Below are positions 10,140-22,849 of a DNA stretch of 64,000 bases, piece by piece; the first letter of the stretch is position 1; each line of letters opens with the position of its first letter. A program made the translations under genes and the position numbers. The notes under the pieces are model-generated. The model saw only the letters and a program-made list of their open reading frames with translations. It was not told the origin of the DNA and searched no databases. Source of the stretch: Macrolepiota albuminosa (Eukaryota > Basidiomycota > Agaricomycetes > Agaricales > Agaricaceae); NCBI GenBank assembly GCA_027475525.1, contig JAMWFC010000130.1:62001-126000 (forward strand), in the 5' to 3' direction.

Positions 10140-13100
10140 AAACAAGTCAGTTACAGTCCACCAAGCTCATTCAGCTGCTTATTTACCATGTCTTTGTAGT
10201 GCTGAAAAGCATGCTAGACTTTCTTATCTCAATATTAAGCAAATGCTTTTAATGAATCTCCATCCTCAAGCTGATGATGATTCTGCTTTTCCAGATATAA
10301 AGCTAGCTACTTCTAAGTAGAGTAACAAAGTTACTCTGCAGGGTGATGCTTTAGCTTCTACTGCTGGACCATCAAGCACTTATGCAGCCTCTGATTTGAG
10401 TGGTGATAGTGCTTTACTTCTTGCCCACCCAAATATTCTTGTATCCTCTTCTAAACACATCAATCCTATTATTTCTCAATCTTCCTCTCTTGTTCAAGAC
10501 TAGATATTATGGTTCTCCTTCAAATGTTCTTATATCCCCTTCCAAACACAGCAAATCTGTTATTTTTCAATCTCCATCTCTTGTTCCAGTTTCTGCATCT
10601 CTTTTACCAGCCATGCAGCGAGCAGAGCCTATAACTAGTGGTGCTGCTGGCAGCGAGCAGAGCCTATAACTAGTGGTGCTGCTGCAAAACAACTAGATTC
10701 TGGCAATGAGAATAGTGCATATAATCTGGTAGATGACTCTGGAAACCAACTAGGTTATAATGAGTCTATCTTTTTATCAGAGCAACCTAGGGCAATCTAT
10801 TTTGTCTACATCAAATAATATTATCCAGAAGACTCGCCAGCAACTTGCTAGTTATCAGCTCATTATTGATCCCAATTTTAATTGTCTTGTCTGCCTTGTC
10901 TGCCAATCTCTGATTCTATTTGAGCAAGTTTATTGCTATGCTTATGATCATACTACATGAGACCATCTCAATCTCTCAAAAGATTGTCAAATTCCTAGTC
11001 AAGAAAAGCTAGAGGAATTGCTAGTTTTACTTGATGGACATAAACCTGTTGTCTTTGAATCAGCTTCTATTCCTCTATTTGAGAGTATTAATATCAGCAC
11101 TGGCATTAAATGCCAAATTCCATCTTGTCCTATTCAGCATCTCCTGCACTCTAGCTGAGCTATCTTTTATAGACACTGCAAAGTTTTTCATCCTAGCTAT
11201 GCAGAAAAAAACAGGAAATATTCCAAGGTTCCTTGCTAGGCTTTAAGCAAAATTTTGCAGAAGAGATAGATATGGAAGATTGCCTATTTACTTGCAACTG
11301 ATGTTGATGTACTTACTGGTATTCTTGAGTATACCAAGTCAGTTGGTTTGGGAGTTTTGGCTACTACTTATATTCCAACTAAAAACACTCATGCTTGGTC
11401 AATTGTTCTTGACCAATTGGGCTAGCATATCCTTCTTAAAGATGTTGATCTTGGGGAATTGCATCAAACTGCTAAGCCACCACTCAAAGACTTTGAACTA
11501 CATTTTTATTACCTTCATCAACTTGTAAAGCAATATTATGCCAATATTGCAGAGCATTTTGGTGAATTAGATATCTTAACTTGTTGCCTCATCAGATCTT
11601 CAGAGCCCAAGTTTGTCTATTTGTTTTTCTAATTTATAATTTATTGTTGATTAAATTTTTTTTATAGAATTGCCATTAAACACAAGCCATTTATGATGCC
11701 TCAGAAAATCAGTACTCTTTCCAAATATTCTGATTTCATTGCTTATTTCATTGTTTTTATTTTGCACTATATTCAGAAGCCTATGTCTAGATTTTCTATT
11801 CCTCTTCATTCTGATGTGCTTGCTCTTTACATGTTTCTTGAGCAATCTCTTTAAAATTCTACAGCTAGCAGTGATTCTTTTGTTAAAGATATTTACTAAT
11901 GTATTTGGGCACTATTAAGCTTCCCAAGTGATAACTTTCTTTGAAATGATACACAGGATCTCTTTACTTGCTTTTTGATTACATACCAATTGAAAGATGA
12001 CTATGGAACCTTGGCTTCTCCTCTACAATTTCCTTATAATATTTCTTGAGCTCAATAGTGCTTCTGAGCAACTGCTTGCTAGCAAATAATTTGCATTGCT
12101 GAACAAACAGAAGTTACTTGTCAAGCGTAAGTATTTCTAGTTATTGTATACATTATTTATTTTGTATTCAATTCAAATTAGAGCATATAAAAAGCATGTC
12201 CAATCTTAGATTCATGAAGGCCAGCAGCATCTTTTCAATTCTTTGTAACAAAGTATGCTTTACATTACTGTTATTGCTAAAGCACAACCTGAGATTGCTT
12301 GATTCAATTAGAATTCAACCAAGACAGCTCTTAGCATTGATAGATTTCCAATTGTTATGAAGAAGCTATATGCTGGCCTTAATGATACTATTCTTCAAGT
12401 TGAATCAATAATTCAAAAGCTTTTTAGAGGTGCTGATTTTTATAACATTCTCAAATATATCAACTCTTGCATAGATCCTAGTGCTAACTCTGCCAAATCT
12501 TGGTTCTGAGATGATCCTCAAAAAGAGGACATTCATTTTTCTATTTTTTTCTATACAAGAAAATAATTTAAAACAATTTGATGTTTCATATCATCTTGCT
12601 ACTGAAGATAAATTCTGAGAATGGGCCAATGCTGCCAACTATCAAATCAACAGAATATTTAAAGATGAATCACACTATATCTATACCTCTGCTTTTCAAA
12701 AAACATTCCACCTTCTCAAAGTTCTTACTGCTCTGCAAAAACCAATAACATTCTTGTCTGCAACAACATTTTGTCACTCAATTGATATGCTCTGTAATTA
12801 GATGGAGATTCCTCAGTCTCTTATTCATAAAATTTGCTCTCCAAATTCTCAGTGCAACATTGAATATACTGTTTGCTATATATCTGATCCTGATCTCTTG
12901 GAAGCTAAACTCCAGAAATATGCCCAATCTATCGAACTTGCATTTCATGAGCATGGCCTTATTTATTGCTAAACTATTCAGCAAGTCAAGCACATTGCTC
13001 AAGTTCTTGGTTTTCCATCCTATTATATTTCTATGTACTCAGATAAAGCAACCAACAGAAAAATTAAAAAATACCAGCAAAAACAATAGTGCACACCTCT

Positions 13101-13515
13101 TACTTCAGATCTTTCCAAGCACTGGATGGTAGCTACAATGAGTTTTAGGCAAGAGATAGATTATTCATCTGTTTGGCATATTATCCACTATAAAGTGCAC
13201 AGTATGATGCACTTTGTATAAGAGGTTGGCTAGGATAGACACAATGAATCTATTTGTTATTCTATGCTTTTTTATTCAAAGCTTCCATTTCATGACAAGG
13301 ATGCACTTCCAGATGATCATACTAGTATTGCTGAAATAATTCACTTTTTAAAGAGTCCTGATTGCCAAATAATTAAACTTTACCATATTGATGGATTTGC
13401 ATACTCTTGGTCATCTTTTAGCAATGCTCCACTTTGTAATAATTGCAAAGCATCAAAGCAAAAGGTATGCTCATGCAAGTTTTTTTTTTTTTTTCTTATT
13501 AAAGACTTTTTATAA
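10140..13515 (+). pseudogene. RecQ-type DNA helicase relic, telomere-linked-helicase-like
   Basis: Segments in one reading direction, split by stops and probable introns, read as a large Agaricomycete helicase-type protein. The upstream half (about 10160-11630) has a Cys-pair region (NCLVCLVCQSL) and KDFELHFYYLHQLVKQYY. The helicase half shows motif III (ITFLSATTF, about 12742-12768), motif IV (GLIYC, about 12955-12969), motif V (WMVATMSFRQEIDYSSVWHI, about 13125-13184) and a motif VI position (MHFV-EVG-DRHN, about 13205-13245). Walker A and B motifs were not found. Many stops sit where Gln or Arg is expected, for example TAA 12970-12972, TAA 13219-13221 and TAG 13231-13233. The gene is dead. 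Assignment to the TLH-like group is from family recollection. Confidence 0.7.
10615..10684 (+). repeat. Exact 35-bp tandem duplication
   Basis: GCAGCGAGCAGAGCCTATAA... occurs twice back to back (10615-10649 and 10650-10684) inside the helicase relic. Its period is 35, unlike the 77-bp class elsewhere in the window. Confidence 0.8.
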
Positions 13516-14449
13516 TAGACAACTACAAATTTTGTCATTATGGTGATAGGACCCATACAGGCTAGGCGCAGCACCAGCAGACTTGGCATTGGCTCTGGAA
13601 ATCTTGCTGCATATGTCCTGAACTTAGTGCACACAATTTATTTATTTTAAGCCATTCCCGACAAATATACATGGCAACCAATGTACCTAATCAGTGATAG
13701 CACCAATGGCAGCATGAATGACAAGTAATAGTGGGCATCATGCCATTGGCAAGTATTAGCAGATGGCATCACTCAGGAAGCATGTGGTATCACTAGCTGA
13801 TGGCAGCACTTACAGATTAGAATGATGGCATTTCCCTGTGACTGACAGCTTGGTGTTTTATCTTGGCACTTGGCATTGCTTAGCGCCTTCTTGTTACTTG
13901 GACAAACAGCATTCTTGTTAACTTCTCAGTATTTATTTTAATGCACGATGACTACTTACAAATATAAATATTTACCATTGTCATTAGTTAGAACAGAATA
14001 GAGTATCCCACTTTACACCTCTCAGTTTATTCTATGGTTCAAATTTCTTTTGAGCTGACTAAGTTCATAGTCACCAATTGTCTAAATACCCTTAGCCTGC
14101 TTGCCACAGTTATACTTATGGAACCTACATGCCTTGCACCTATAGCAGGCATCACACGCTTAATTATTGCTAAGCCTCTAGTTTACTTCCTGCATTCTCT
14201 TGCCACACTTACTCGTATTCATCTTCCCTCTTTTTTAGGCATACTTTATTGTTGGTGCCTCTTCCTTACTGCATATCCTTGCTGACTACCATTACCAACT
14301 TTCACTAAATCTTGCTATGCAACTTATTTTTCTGACTTGTTCTCTGGAAACTGCCCAGGACTCCCTCAATCTTAGTGTGCTCAACGCATTTTTACACATA
14401 TCAGTAACCATAAACCATCTTTGCTGCTGATCTATTTTTGGGCATCATC
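13516..14449. other. Low-information stretch with GGCA/ATGGCA-rich degenerate repeats
   Basis: At 13680-13900 short motifs such as GATGGCATCACT, GATGGCAGCAC and TTGGCAAGTATT recur irregularly. No ORF with coding character was recognised in the interval. Confidence 0.35.
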
Positions 14450-15220
14450 AATGGATCCTCCAATATTTCAAGAACTATATACAATATTAAAGCAATCTTA
14501 GAAGCACATAGCTGAGCAAGCTGCATTATCTTCTCAAGATAGGATGCACAATCCTACAACACCTGGCAATAAGCACTTGCTGTCAATACTCCAAGCTTCT
14601 GAAGTAGAGGCTAGCAGCTTGCTTTTACAGACAGCTATTTTAAAAGCAGAAAAAGAGCTGGCTTTGCTGAAACAAATTATTGATTAAATTGTTGCTGTTG
14701 GCTGTGCTTATTGCTGGGTTCATGGAATAATAGCACTCTGGCAGGAACCTCACGACCATCTAGTTGATGGATTTTTTTCACTCTGGACAGAAAGACTGCA
14801 CCAATAAAGTTTACTCACTTTACAGTATGGCCAATTTGTTATATTTGCTGAAATCTATTTTAGGAATACTTTGATCATTTTTCTCATGCCAAAGGTCAGC
14901 GAGCTGATCTAGCAACATGTCTTCATCATTCCATCATTTCTAAAATTCTGCCTACTGTTATTGCCTATATTCTGATGCAAACACCAATGTCTGAAAGGGC
15001 TAACTTTTTAGAGCCAATTGCACATGCTATAGAAATAGAAAAATATAAGAATAATTGGAAGTTACCAGCATCCTTCATTAAATGGATCAATATTGAACCC
15101 AAAGATTACATAGAAATTTCTCGATATGCCCAATTTCTCATTGCCTACTATTAAATGTACAAACAAATCAAAGATTTATTACCAATAAATGTTGATGCTA
15201 GTAGTAGTTCTCACTATTAA
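14450..15220 (+). pseudogene. Possible C-terminal remnant of the helicase-like gene
   Basis: Readable stretches occur at about 14450-14780 (SSMDPPIFQELYTILKQS, then VGCAYCWVHGIIALWQEPHD) and 14870-15150 (GQRADLATCLHHSIISKILP, then FIKWINIEPKDYIEISRYAQ), with stops and frame changes between them. The Cys/His spacing of CAYCWVHG resembles the Cys-rich tail of the same large helicase-like proteins, and orientation matches the RecQ relic upstream. Placement in one gene is inference. Confidence 0.35.
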
Positions 15221-17089
15221 GTGTAGGTAGTAGTTTAATAAGCAATGGTTTTATTTTATTTTCAACTAAACTTTTATGTCAATATCAGATAAAAAAAAAA
15301 ACTAATATTTGATGGCATCTCAAGATTAGCATCTGGCATTCACAATGTGAGTGCCACATTTGCAGCACTGCTTGATAACTTGCATTATTACAGAGATTTA
15401 TTTAGCTTGCCTGAGCAAATTACTGCCTTGAAATTAAAAGCTAGCCCTAAAGAAGTTGGCTGAGCCACATCAAAGGTGAAGTAAATTTTCTTGCAATCAA
15501 GTGCATTTTTTTCACTTAATTTGGTGCAACTGAAATATTTACTTGTAATTCTAGATTCTTATAACTACAACAATGATTTTTGCCCTAGCTAGAATCAAGA
15601 CTTGCTTTCAAAGCCTCTGAGCTACTTGATTTTGCAGTTTGGCCTACAAATTAAAGCCCAGCAAAATTTTCTCTGACTCTCATGCCTTTGCTTCCCACAT
15701 GCTGCTTTCTCCCACTGCACTTGCCTCTTTTCCTTGAATCACATCTTCACTCCGCCTCAGAAAAACACCTTTATAGCAAGAGCTGCCACTACCATCTGAG
15801 ACCGCTCTACTCCAGTTATTTCTCAATGCCATTTTGTAAGGGTAGAGTTATATGCAAATGAGTGGGAGCTGGGCACAAAATCTTCAACTGCATCCAATCT
15901 ACTCGATTTGGCACTAAGAATGCTGCACCAGTAGTTTGCTCTGCCATGTGTGCACTCTATTTTTTTGGCAGCAACTGCAGCCCCCCCCCTTTACTCTCCT
16001 GTCTACTGCTCAATTTGCCAACCTTGATTGGGCTCCCTGGCAGCGCCATTGCAGCTCTGCTAACTTTGCCATTACTGCATTAGGCAATTTGCATGCAAAT
16101 ATGGAGCTGCCACAGTGAAAACCACTGCTGCACTGCAACTTCCACCTCTTCTGCTATTTTTTCTCTGCTGAATTGCAGCAAGTGGCCTACACTGGTGCTG
16201 TGCACAGCCTCCTTGAAGAAAGCTTCTATGCTCAGCCAGCACTGAGCAGATGGGTACAGTGCTGCCATTTTTGCCTGTAGACAAACTAGCAAGCTACTTA
16301 CAATAAAGGATAGACCTGCGAGCCATTTTTCTCTGCACCTTTGCAAAAGGCATTGCTGGAATGATTTTGTGCACTGCCAAGTGTGTCTTTCAGACACCAG
16401 AAACCTAGAAGGTCAATTCCTCACAATTGTATGCTTCCACTTCTGCATGCATTCCCTCACTCATGTTCTTATTTATAATGCCACAAACTAGTGCTCACAC
16501 TCTTCTTTTAGGCACACAGCACAGTGTTTCCAGATGCATGTCATCAAACTCTTGCTCCTCCAGCAGGCTTGTTATGCACTAGAGGTACCAGTACTGCTAG
16601 CGGCCTATGCAGCAGGGTGGTTACCTCTTCTCAAGACTTGTGAGCACTTGCATAGCTTTGAATCAAGCATTATACATGCAAAAAACTTCCCCCTTATTCT
16701 CTGCACTCTGTGCCACACTCTTATTGGCAGCTACCTCTAGTTTTTATTTGTAGTCTACTACTCATATCCTATTCTCTACTCACTCAGAGCTCTCTGCGGA
16801 ATTTTACTCTCTTTTATGCAGCTCAAAAAGAGAACATATTAACTGATCTTCAAGATAGGGTAAGATTATTACACTTGGCAATATTGAAGCTCACTGGCAG
16901 TGTAAGTCAACTGCATCACTGTAGGCTCTATAGATATGTCATATTCCCTCCTCTCACACATCTGATTAAAAATTTAATTTGGCAACTACGTCTTTCCAAA
17001 CATGTCAAGTATTACACCACTTGCAGAGTGAAAGCAATACTTCGCAAACATATAAGCGCTAGAGATGAATGCAACAATGGGTGAACACG
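15221..17089. other. AT-rich to mixed stretch without recognisable genes
   Basis: It contains a near-perfect palindrome GGCATTCACAATGTGAGTGC... (15335-15355), related to those at 7323 and 26091, and a short palindrome TTTGCATGCAAA near 16090. Short open frames at 15862-16083 and 16072-16397 are mutually antisense and show no family motif. Confidence 0.35.
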
Positions 17090-17470
17090 TCAACATTTCA
17101 GATCTCAGACTTTGTGCAAGCTGTGAAGGAGACTAGAAAACCAACTGCCATGGGTCTTTGTGAGTGGGAAGCCAATTGCAGAACTGTGTCTTTTTGCTGC
17201 TTCTGGAAAACAAATAGCTAACTAATAGATGTGTCATGGTTTCTTGACCAAATAAACCTCTAGATGCCCAGGACAAATGTGATGTGTTAATCTTTCAGGT
17301 CTCAGACCTGTCTGGTCACAGCTCGTGCTCATGCAAGCTGTAAAAGAGACTTGGAAACTGATTGTTAGAGTCTTTGTGAGTGAAGCCAATTGCGGAATTA
17401 TAGATACAGGCTTGTAAGTATCTTTTTGCTGCTTCTGAAAGACACATAGCTAACTAATGAACATGTGAAT
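17090..17470 (+). repeat. Two diverged direct repeats of ~170 bp
   Basis: Copy 1 (about 17095-17235) and copy 2 (about 17295-17470) share TCAGATCTCAGAC/TCAGGTCTCAGAC, GTCTTTGTGAGTG, AAGCCAATTGC, TCTTTTTGCTGCTTCTG and ATAGCTAACTAAT. They are non-coding and old. Confidence 0.55.
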
Positions 17471-19527
17471 TTTGTTAGATACTCATGCTGTGGTTCAGCA
17501 GTTTTATCCTAGAGAGATGTGTGGTAAGTACTTTGATGCAGGGCATGTTTCTATTAATTTGAGCTGATTTTCTATTCTACAGGACTGGCAATTGCAGAAA
17601 TTATCTTTGATTCTATTAATCCTTCCAGTATGTTCATTGACATTCCAGTCCAGTTGATATTGAATATCTTGCAAGAATAGGAAAACTCTATGTTTTATTC
17701 CTCCAAAGTGTTGGCATGACTCCCACATTCTACAACTATCTCAAAGGTAGCAGACCTCTTGACTCCAGGTTTGTTTTTGATAGATACGTATTCTGCAGAT
17801 TATACTGTTGGAAGTAGTAATAAGTTGGATAGATAGTATATGCTTGATAGCTCAATTCTATGCATATAAGATTTTATTCTTATTGCTACTGCACAGTCAT
17901 ATATTGATCTCGTCTCATTTATTGTTACACCAAATCAACAGCTTATCCAGTTAAATTCCATGTGTTCTTCTATCTTATTTAAACATATACTTTGATGCAA
18001 TATAGATACAAAGCTGGAGGATAGACAACTATTACAATACCTGTTTTGTCTTTGCAGCTTGTAGTATGTATAGGATGAGCAGCATAAGTAGATCAATGAA
18101 TCAGGGATTTTTGCTACTGCAAAAGTTGGAATGAGTTGTGCTGTCTTTGTAGAACAATTGTATTTTTAATACATTTTCAGTTGTCAGGTGGGTTGCTAAT
18201 CAAAAAGCCATTAATGTAATTCCAAATGTCAGGTAGTTCCATCACATCAAATATTTGTTCCAAGAGTAAAGATGAGTGGCTGTGTGCGTCTTGCAAGTAT
18301 TTAGCTAGAGAATCCAATCTTTTTTCTTTTTCAATCTTGCTTTTAAGTTGTTAAAGAAATTTGGTTAAAAGAGGACCAAATTCATGTGATCAGCCAGTCT
18401 TTATCTCGTTTGGTGTGCTCCAAGTTAGATCTAGCAATACTTCTGCTCCAAACTGAAACATCAAGTGTAGTGATCAAAGCAAGGCTATGAGATAAATACA
18501 ATAAAAATCTGAACCATTTTGTATAGTTGAACAATGTAGTTGCAAGTTGTTGTCTTGCACTGATAAGCTTTACTAAATGCTTTCCTCATTATTTTTCAGC
18601 ATGCTTGTTTACTGGAGTTTGAAATCACATCTTGTTAATTTCTTCTTGATAAAGATAATTGAATATGCCATCCAAGTAATCTGATCTGTCTTGCTGGGCA
18701 AGTTTTTGCCAGGCTAGCTGAAACTTAAATGTGTGAATCGTTCAAAACACAAAGCAGATAAATAAGACAAGATTTTCTCCTTGAGAATTTTGATGCAAAA
18801 ACTTTAAACTTTAATGCAGAAGCTAGTATTATGTCTTCTTAACCTCTTCTTGTCTAAGGAATGCATAATTGGCATTCTCCTCAGCATTAATCTCTTTAAC
18901 AAATTCAACTATGATTTTCCATTATAGCATATTATTTATAGCATTTTTCAATAATGATTTCTGTCAAAGAATCAGTCAAATATTTGAATATATGCACATA
19001 TTAATTAGTGTTACCAGTGAGTTAACTGTACTTGGATAACAACCAACTAAAAAGCAAGCAAGTGCATCATCTTCTTAGGCCGAATTAAAATTGCAGTAAG
19101 ACTTTCAATACTAAAGTGAGACCCAAATGAATCAGGCCAGATATTGCCAAGTCTATAATCAACCACCTGCCAATAGTCAAAATATCAACTGCTAGTTTAT
19201 CTAGTAATAACTTACTTTCTCATTTTTATAACCAGTTTTATCATTGTTTGAATCTTTTCTATCAGAATTGAACTCTGCAGAATGATGTGATTCCAAAATA
19301 ATATCCAAGAGATTCAGAGTATAGCTATATGCATATAAACTATTCAGAAACACTTACCTCTACTTATTTCTCTACTATCTTCTAGTTCACCAGTCAAAAA
19401 CTCTTTACAGACTGCAGCTAAGAAAGAAATCTGAAATTCTATTTGACTAATAAACTCGCAAGCCACCTTCAAAGTATTTGCAAATTCTACTAATAGACAG
19501 GATACAAGGTTTTCTATAAAAGCAAGC
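17471..19527. other. AT-rich stretch without recognisable genes
   Basis: Nothing was supported here. Small open frames (for example 17504-17728 minus) show no motifs. Interspersed gene relics too decayed to read are possible. Confidence 0.4.
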
Positions 19528-19604
19528 AGCACTTGTTGGAATCGAACCAACAACCTCTTAAGTATGTGCCCCTTATGATGCTCTAACCACTGAGCTAAAG
19601 CACT
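19528..19604 (-). tRNA. tRNA-like sequence (pseudo-tRNA or SINE head)
   Basis: The minus strand has a 7-bp acceptor stem (AGTGCTT/AAGTGCT, with wobble pairs), TA, a perfect D-stem GCTC/GAGC with loop AGTGGTTA, and a perfect T-arm (GTTGG TTCGATT CCAAC). The A box (TAGCTCAGTGG) and B box (GGTTCGATTCC) are canonical. The anticodon arm is 22 nt instead of 17 and does not fold into a 5-bp stem with a 7-nt loop, so no anticodon can be assigned. That argues for a pseudogene or tRNA-derived SINE rather than a working tRNA. Confidence 0.55.
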
Positions 19605-21574
19605 GTACTCACTTTTAGATCAAGTAGCCTAAGCAATTCACTCCCTAAGAAGGCCAAGCTATTCAATCCAAGGTTCAATCACACTAGCGCACCAGAGGGG
19701 CGACATATCATCTCATCTCAACTTTGAGAATGTTGACCTTCTAGTCAACCTCGTATATCCATTTTGTTTTTGCTTAGTCAGCTGACCATAAAAGATCAAC
19801 TTTCCTTGCAGTGGGCTCCAGATGTAGTACTTGGTGTATATATTACTTGATAGTTCTGGAGCTTGCTAGTGTAGAATATGACTTTAAATTCACACTGACT
19901 TTGACAATCAAAGGAATAATTATTGTTTTGAATGTGTTTAATAATTTTGCAGAATGCCAAGGTTTTGAGAAATTATAATATTGAATAAGAATAATAATAT
20001 AACCCTAAGTTTGAGCTGGTCCTTGCCTGTTGTTCTGTACTTTTCTGTGTATTTGTTGGGATATTTTCAGAGATAGATATTTGTTGAGACTGCTACTAGG
20101 AGGCTTACAGTTTTCAGCCTATAATTAAATGTTTATTTTGACTTCTAATGCATGTTTTGACCCTGACTGCTGGTACAGCATTGCATCACTACTTGGCTGG
20201 GAGGCGTTGTAGGTTGATCTAGAGGTTCAAGATCGCCAACAGCAGCAAGAGCAACTTAAAGAGAGTGCAAGATTTCTTCATATTCAGTATTCAGATGGTG
20301 GGACATTGATAAGAATTGTCGCTCAAAACAATAAATACTTAAATAAAGAAAGTAGGCAATAATTTTACTGCAACTAAATATACATATATGCTGTCTATTT
20401 GACTCTAAAAAAACTTGGAAAAAAATCTAATAAAGCTAGTAATTTGTATATTGCTTATGACATTACAAATAGTGTGTAACAAAAAGCACCTGTCATGCAA
20501 TTTTGAATTGTGCTTCTTAACTTTCATGGTCTGCCCTACAACTGTTTAGTAAGAGAGACTTTTGCTCATTGCTTACTTGTACTAATACTATTTTTAATGC
20601 AATATGTCCTGTTTGCTCTCAACTTTTTGACAATCAAAAGCAATTACTTTTACATATGCCTGTGCATAACAATCAAGTCAAGATTTCATTCAATGCATTA
20701 GGTGCATAAGTATAATCTAGCTCAAGCTTCTTCTTACATTTTTAAAGGCTGAGTTTTGATTATTAATATAGATAAAGCAGAACTGGACTTTTGTTGTCTT
20801 TTATTTGACTGCTTATTCTAAGGAGAAGTTAGAGAACTTTATATTTATTTTTGCTTGACACATCAACAAGTAAGTTTTTTTTTACATAAAATCTTCTGGC
20901 TATTCTTAATATTCTTTTTGATAAAGCAATATAATATTTTGCTCAGCCTACTACCACCTGCAAATTCACCAGTTTATTTAGACCAACTTCCAGTTTATAA
21001 TCACAACTGTTTTCTTATTCCTGCTACACCTTCTAGTTTTGGTAGCCTCATATTTCCATTTATCACTATATTTTCAAAGTCCATCCTTGAAAGGCACAAG
21101 CAACCTGGATCCTCAGTATACTTTGCTCCATCTACTTCTTCAAAAAAGCTCCAAACAAGCATTCAGAATTTGCCAACATTTAGAATTTGCCAACTTTCTA
21201 CTTGATGTATTCACTTTCTTCATCTGTAATTCAATCTGAATTAAAATCTTGTCAACTGCTATCTCTTACTTCTGCATCTTCTACTTCAAATATCATGTTT
21301 GACAAATTAATCAGTGAAATTACAAATTTTTACTTATTTCTCCAACTTATTGTTATTTCAAGCTTCTCAGCTCTCTAATTTGAATATATCTTTTGCTGTT
21401 CTTTTACCAAATCATTCAAACTATAAAGAATTTAAAGAATACATGCAAATCTTGGAGTTGAACTCATAGACAATTTTTGCATCACATACACTGTTCTTCA
21501 AATTTCTGATGATGACTTGAAACATTTGCTTTATAAATGCTCATTGCTTATTTGAGGTGGCATAGTTGTTTGGT
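19605..21574. other. AT-rich stretch without recognisable genes
   Basis: Open frames at 20855-21205 and 21187-21378 on the plus strand have Ser/Pro-rich translations (LPPANSPVYLDQ) and could be exons of an eroded gene. No domain is recognisable. Confidence 0.35.
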
Positions 21575-21757
21575 TAGTCAATTTTTGAGTTTTTAAGGTT
21601 TTGTTATACTGTACAGTTGTTTTCCATGCTTCAGAAGCTCCAGAAGCATCCAACCTGCTATAAGAAATCCCTAGACTTGTTCTTTTTGGATTTCCTTCTG
21701 CCAGGTGAGTAGTTATTATGATACTGCTGAGCCACAGCCTCTAGAGGTCACCCTTGC
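21575..21757 (+). repeat. Partial, diverged LTR fragment of the solo-LTR family
   Basis: It matches the 3' third of the LTRs at 4119-4694 and 22270-22844 (GAGTTTTTAAGGTTTTGTTA, then CACAGCCTCTAGAGGTCACC). It carries more substitutions, lacks the 5' part, and is older than the other three copies. Confidence 0.7.
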
Positions 21758-21759
21758 AA

Positions 21760-22170
21760 TATACTCACTACAACAAAGTCTTTTGGTGGTGTTTGTAAAC
21801 CAAATCTTGTATCTGGGCTTGTTATTCTTGCTGGTGTTCTCAGCCTTTTGAAAACTACTCCTATAGTTAAACTTAAGCTTGAGAATGTTGGCATTTTTGG
21901 CATCAAAAGTTTTAGCAAGGCATCATATATTTTGTCTGGCATTGTAATGCACTTTTTAAACTTGTTATCAACTTTTTACAGCTTCAACCTGGTGATCTTT
22001 CTAACCTGAATAGCTATAAGATATGGTTATTAAAGTGTGGTCCTTTTCCAATGAATCTTGAAGTTTCAAATCTTTCAATGACTGTTTACACATATTTTTG
22101 CCTCTGTGAAGATAATCAGCTTTCTAGTGGTCCACTTCAACTAAGAGGCAAGTCACTCATACAGTCTTGA
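21760..22170 (+). pseudogene. Uncharacterised gene relic interrupted by a solo LTR
   Basis: Two open stretches look protein-like: about 21765-21960 (TTKSFGGVCKPNLVSGLVIL, KTTPIVKLKLENVG) and about 22005-22165 (YKIWLLKCGPFPMNLEVSNL, YTYFCLCEDNQLSSGPLQLR). A frameshift or intron separates them. No domain was recognised. The solo LTR at 22270 sits just downstream. Confidence 0.4.
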
Positions 22171-22269
22171 CAAAGATAATACTTATTTGATCACTTTCAG
22201 ATATTGACAGTTTTGAAGATTCTTAGTGTTTTTATTGCAGCAAATAATGAATAAGATTAATGCAGTTAG

Positions 22270-22844
22270 TGTCAGAGGACTCCTCATTTCTTCCTTTTCT
22301 CACTCCTTATCTCTTCATTCTCCTTTCCTTCATTCTCTTATTTCTTCTGATATTATTTTATTTTACTGTTTCTATTCTTTCAATATTATCTGTTAGTATT
22401 ACTCTCAGCCCTTGAGATGCTCTGGTTCTTTAGCCACCATTCAGACAAGTGTGGGCCACTCAGCACCGCTTCCAGACACTCTCAGCCCTTGAGATGCTCT
22501 GGTTCTTTAGCCACCATTCAGACAAGTGTGGGCCACTCAGCACCGCTTCCAGACCACTTATATAAGCCAGAGGTTGCCAGAGTTTGCTCCTTATTTGTGC
22601 AATTGTTTGTATAGGCAATTTTTGAGTTTTTAAGGTTTTGTTGTACTGTACAGTTGTTTCCCATACTTTAGAGGCCCCAGAAGCGTCCAACCTGGCATAG
22701 GGAATCCCTAGACTTGTTCTCTTTGGATCTCCCTCTGCCAGGTAAGTAGCTACCTTGATATTGTCAGTATATATTCTAATACACTTTGAATCTCCCTCTG
22801 CCAACTGTGTGACTAAGCCACAGCCTCTAGAGGTTGCCCTTACA
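22270..22844 (+). mobile_element. Solo LTR C with perfect 5-bp TSD (GTTAG)
   Basis: It runs from TGTCAGAGGACTCC to CCCTTACA with TATA box TTATATAAG, flanked by GTTAG at 22265-22269 and 22845-22849. Length is 575 bp; removing the exact 77-bp duplication at 22401-22554 gives 498 bp, matching LTR A (499 bp). This copy defines the true ends of the LTR family. Confidence 0.92.
22401..22554. repeat. 77-bp tandem duplication inside solo LTR C
   Basis: 22401-22477 and 22478-22554 are identical (ACTCTCAGCCCTTGAGATGC...). LTR A has a single copy. Confidence 0.95.
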
Positions 22845-22849
22845 GTTAG

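Noticed and set aside
19528..19604. Functional nuclear tRNA gene
   Set aside because: The anticodon arm has 22 nt and does not form a 5-bp stem with a 7-nt loop; no anticodon can be read. Kept only as tRNA-like.
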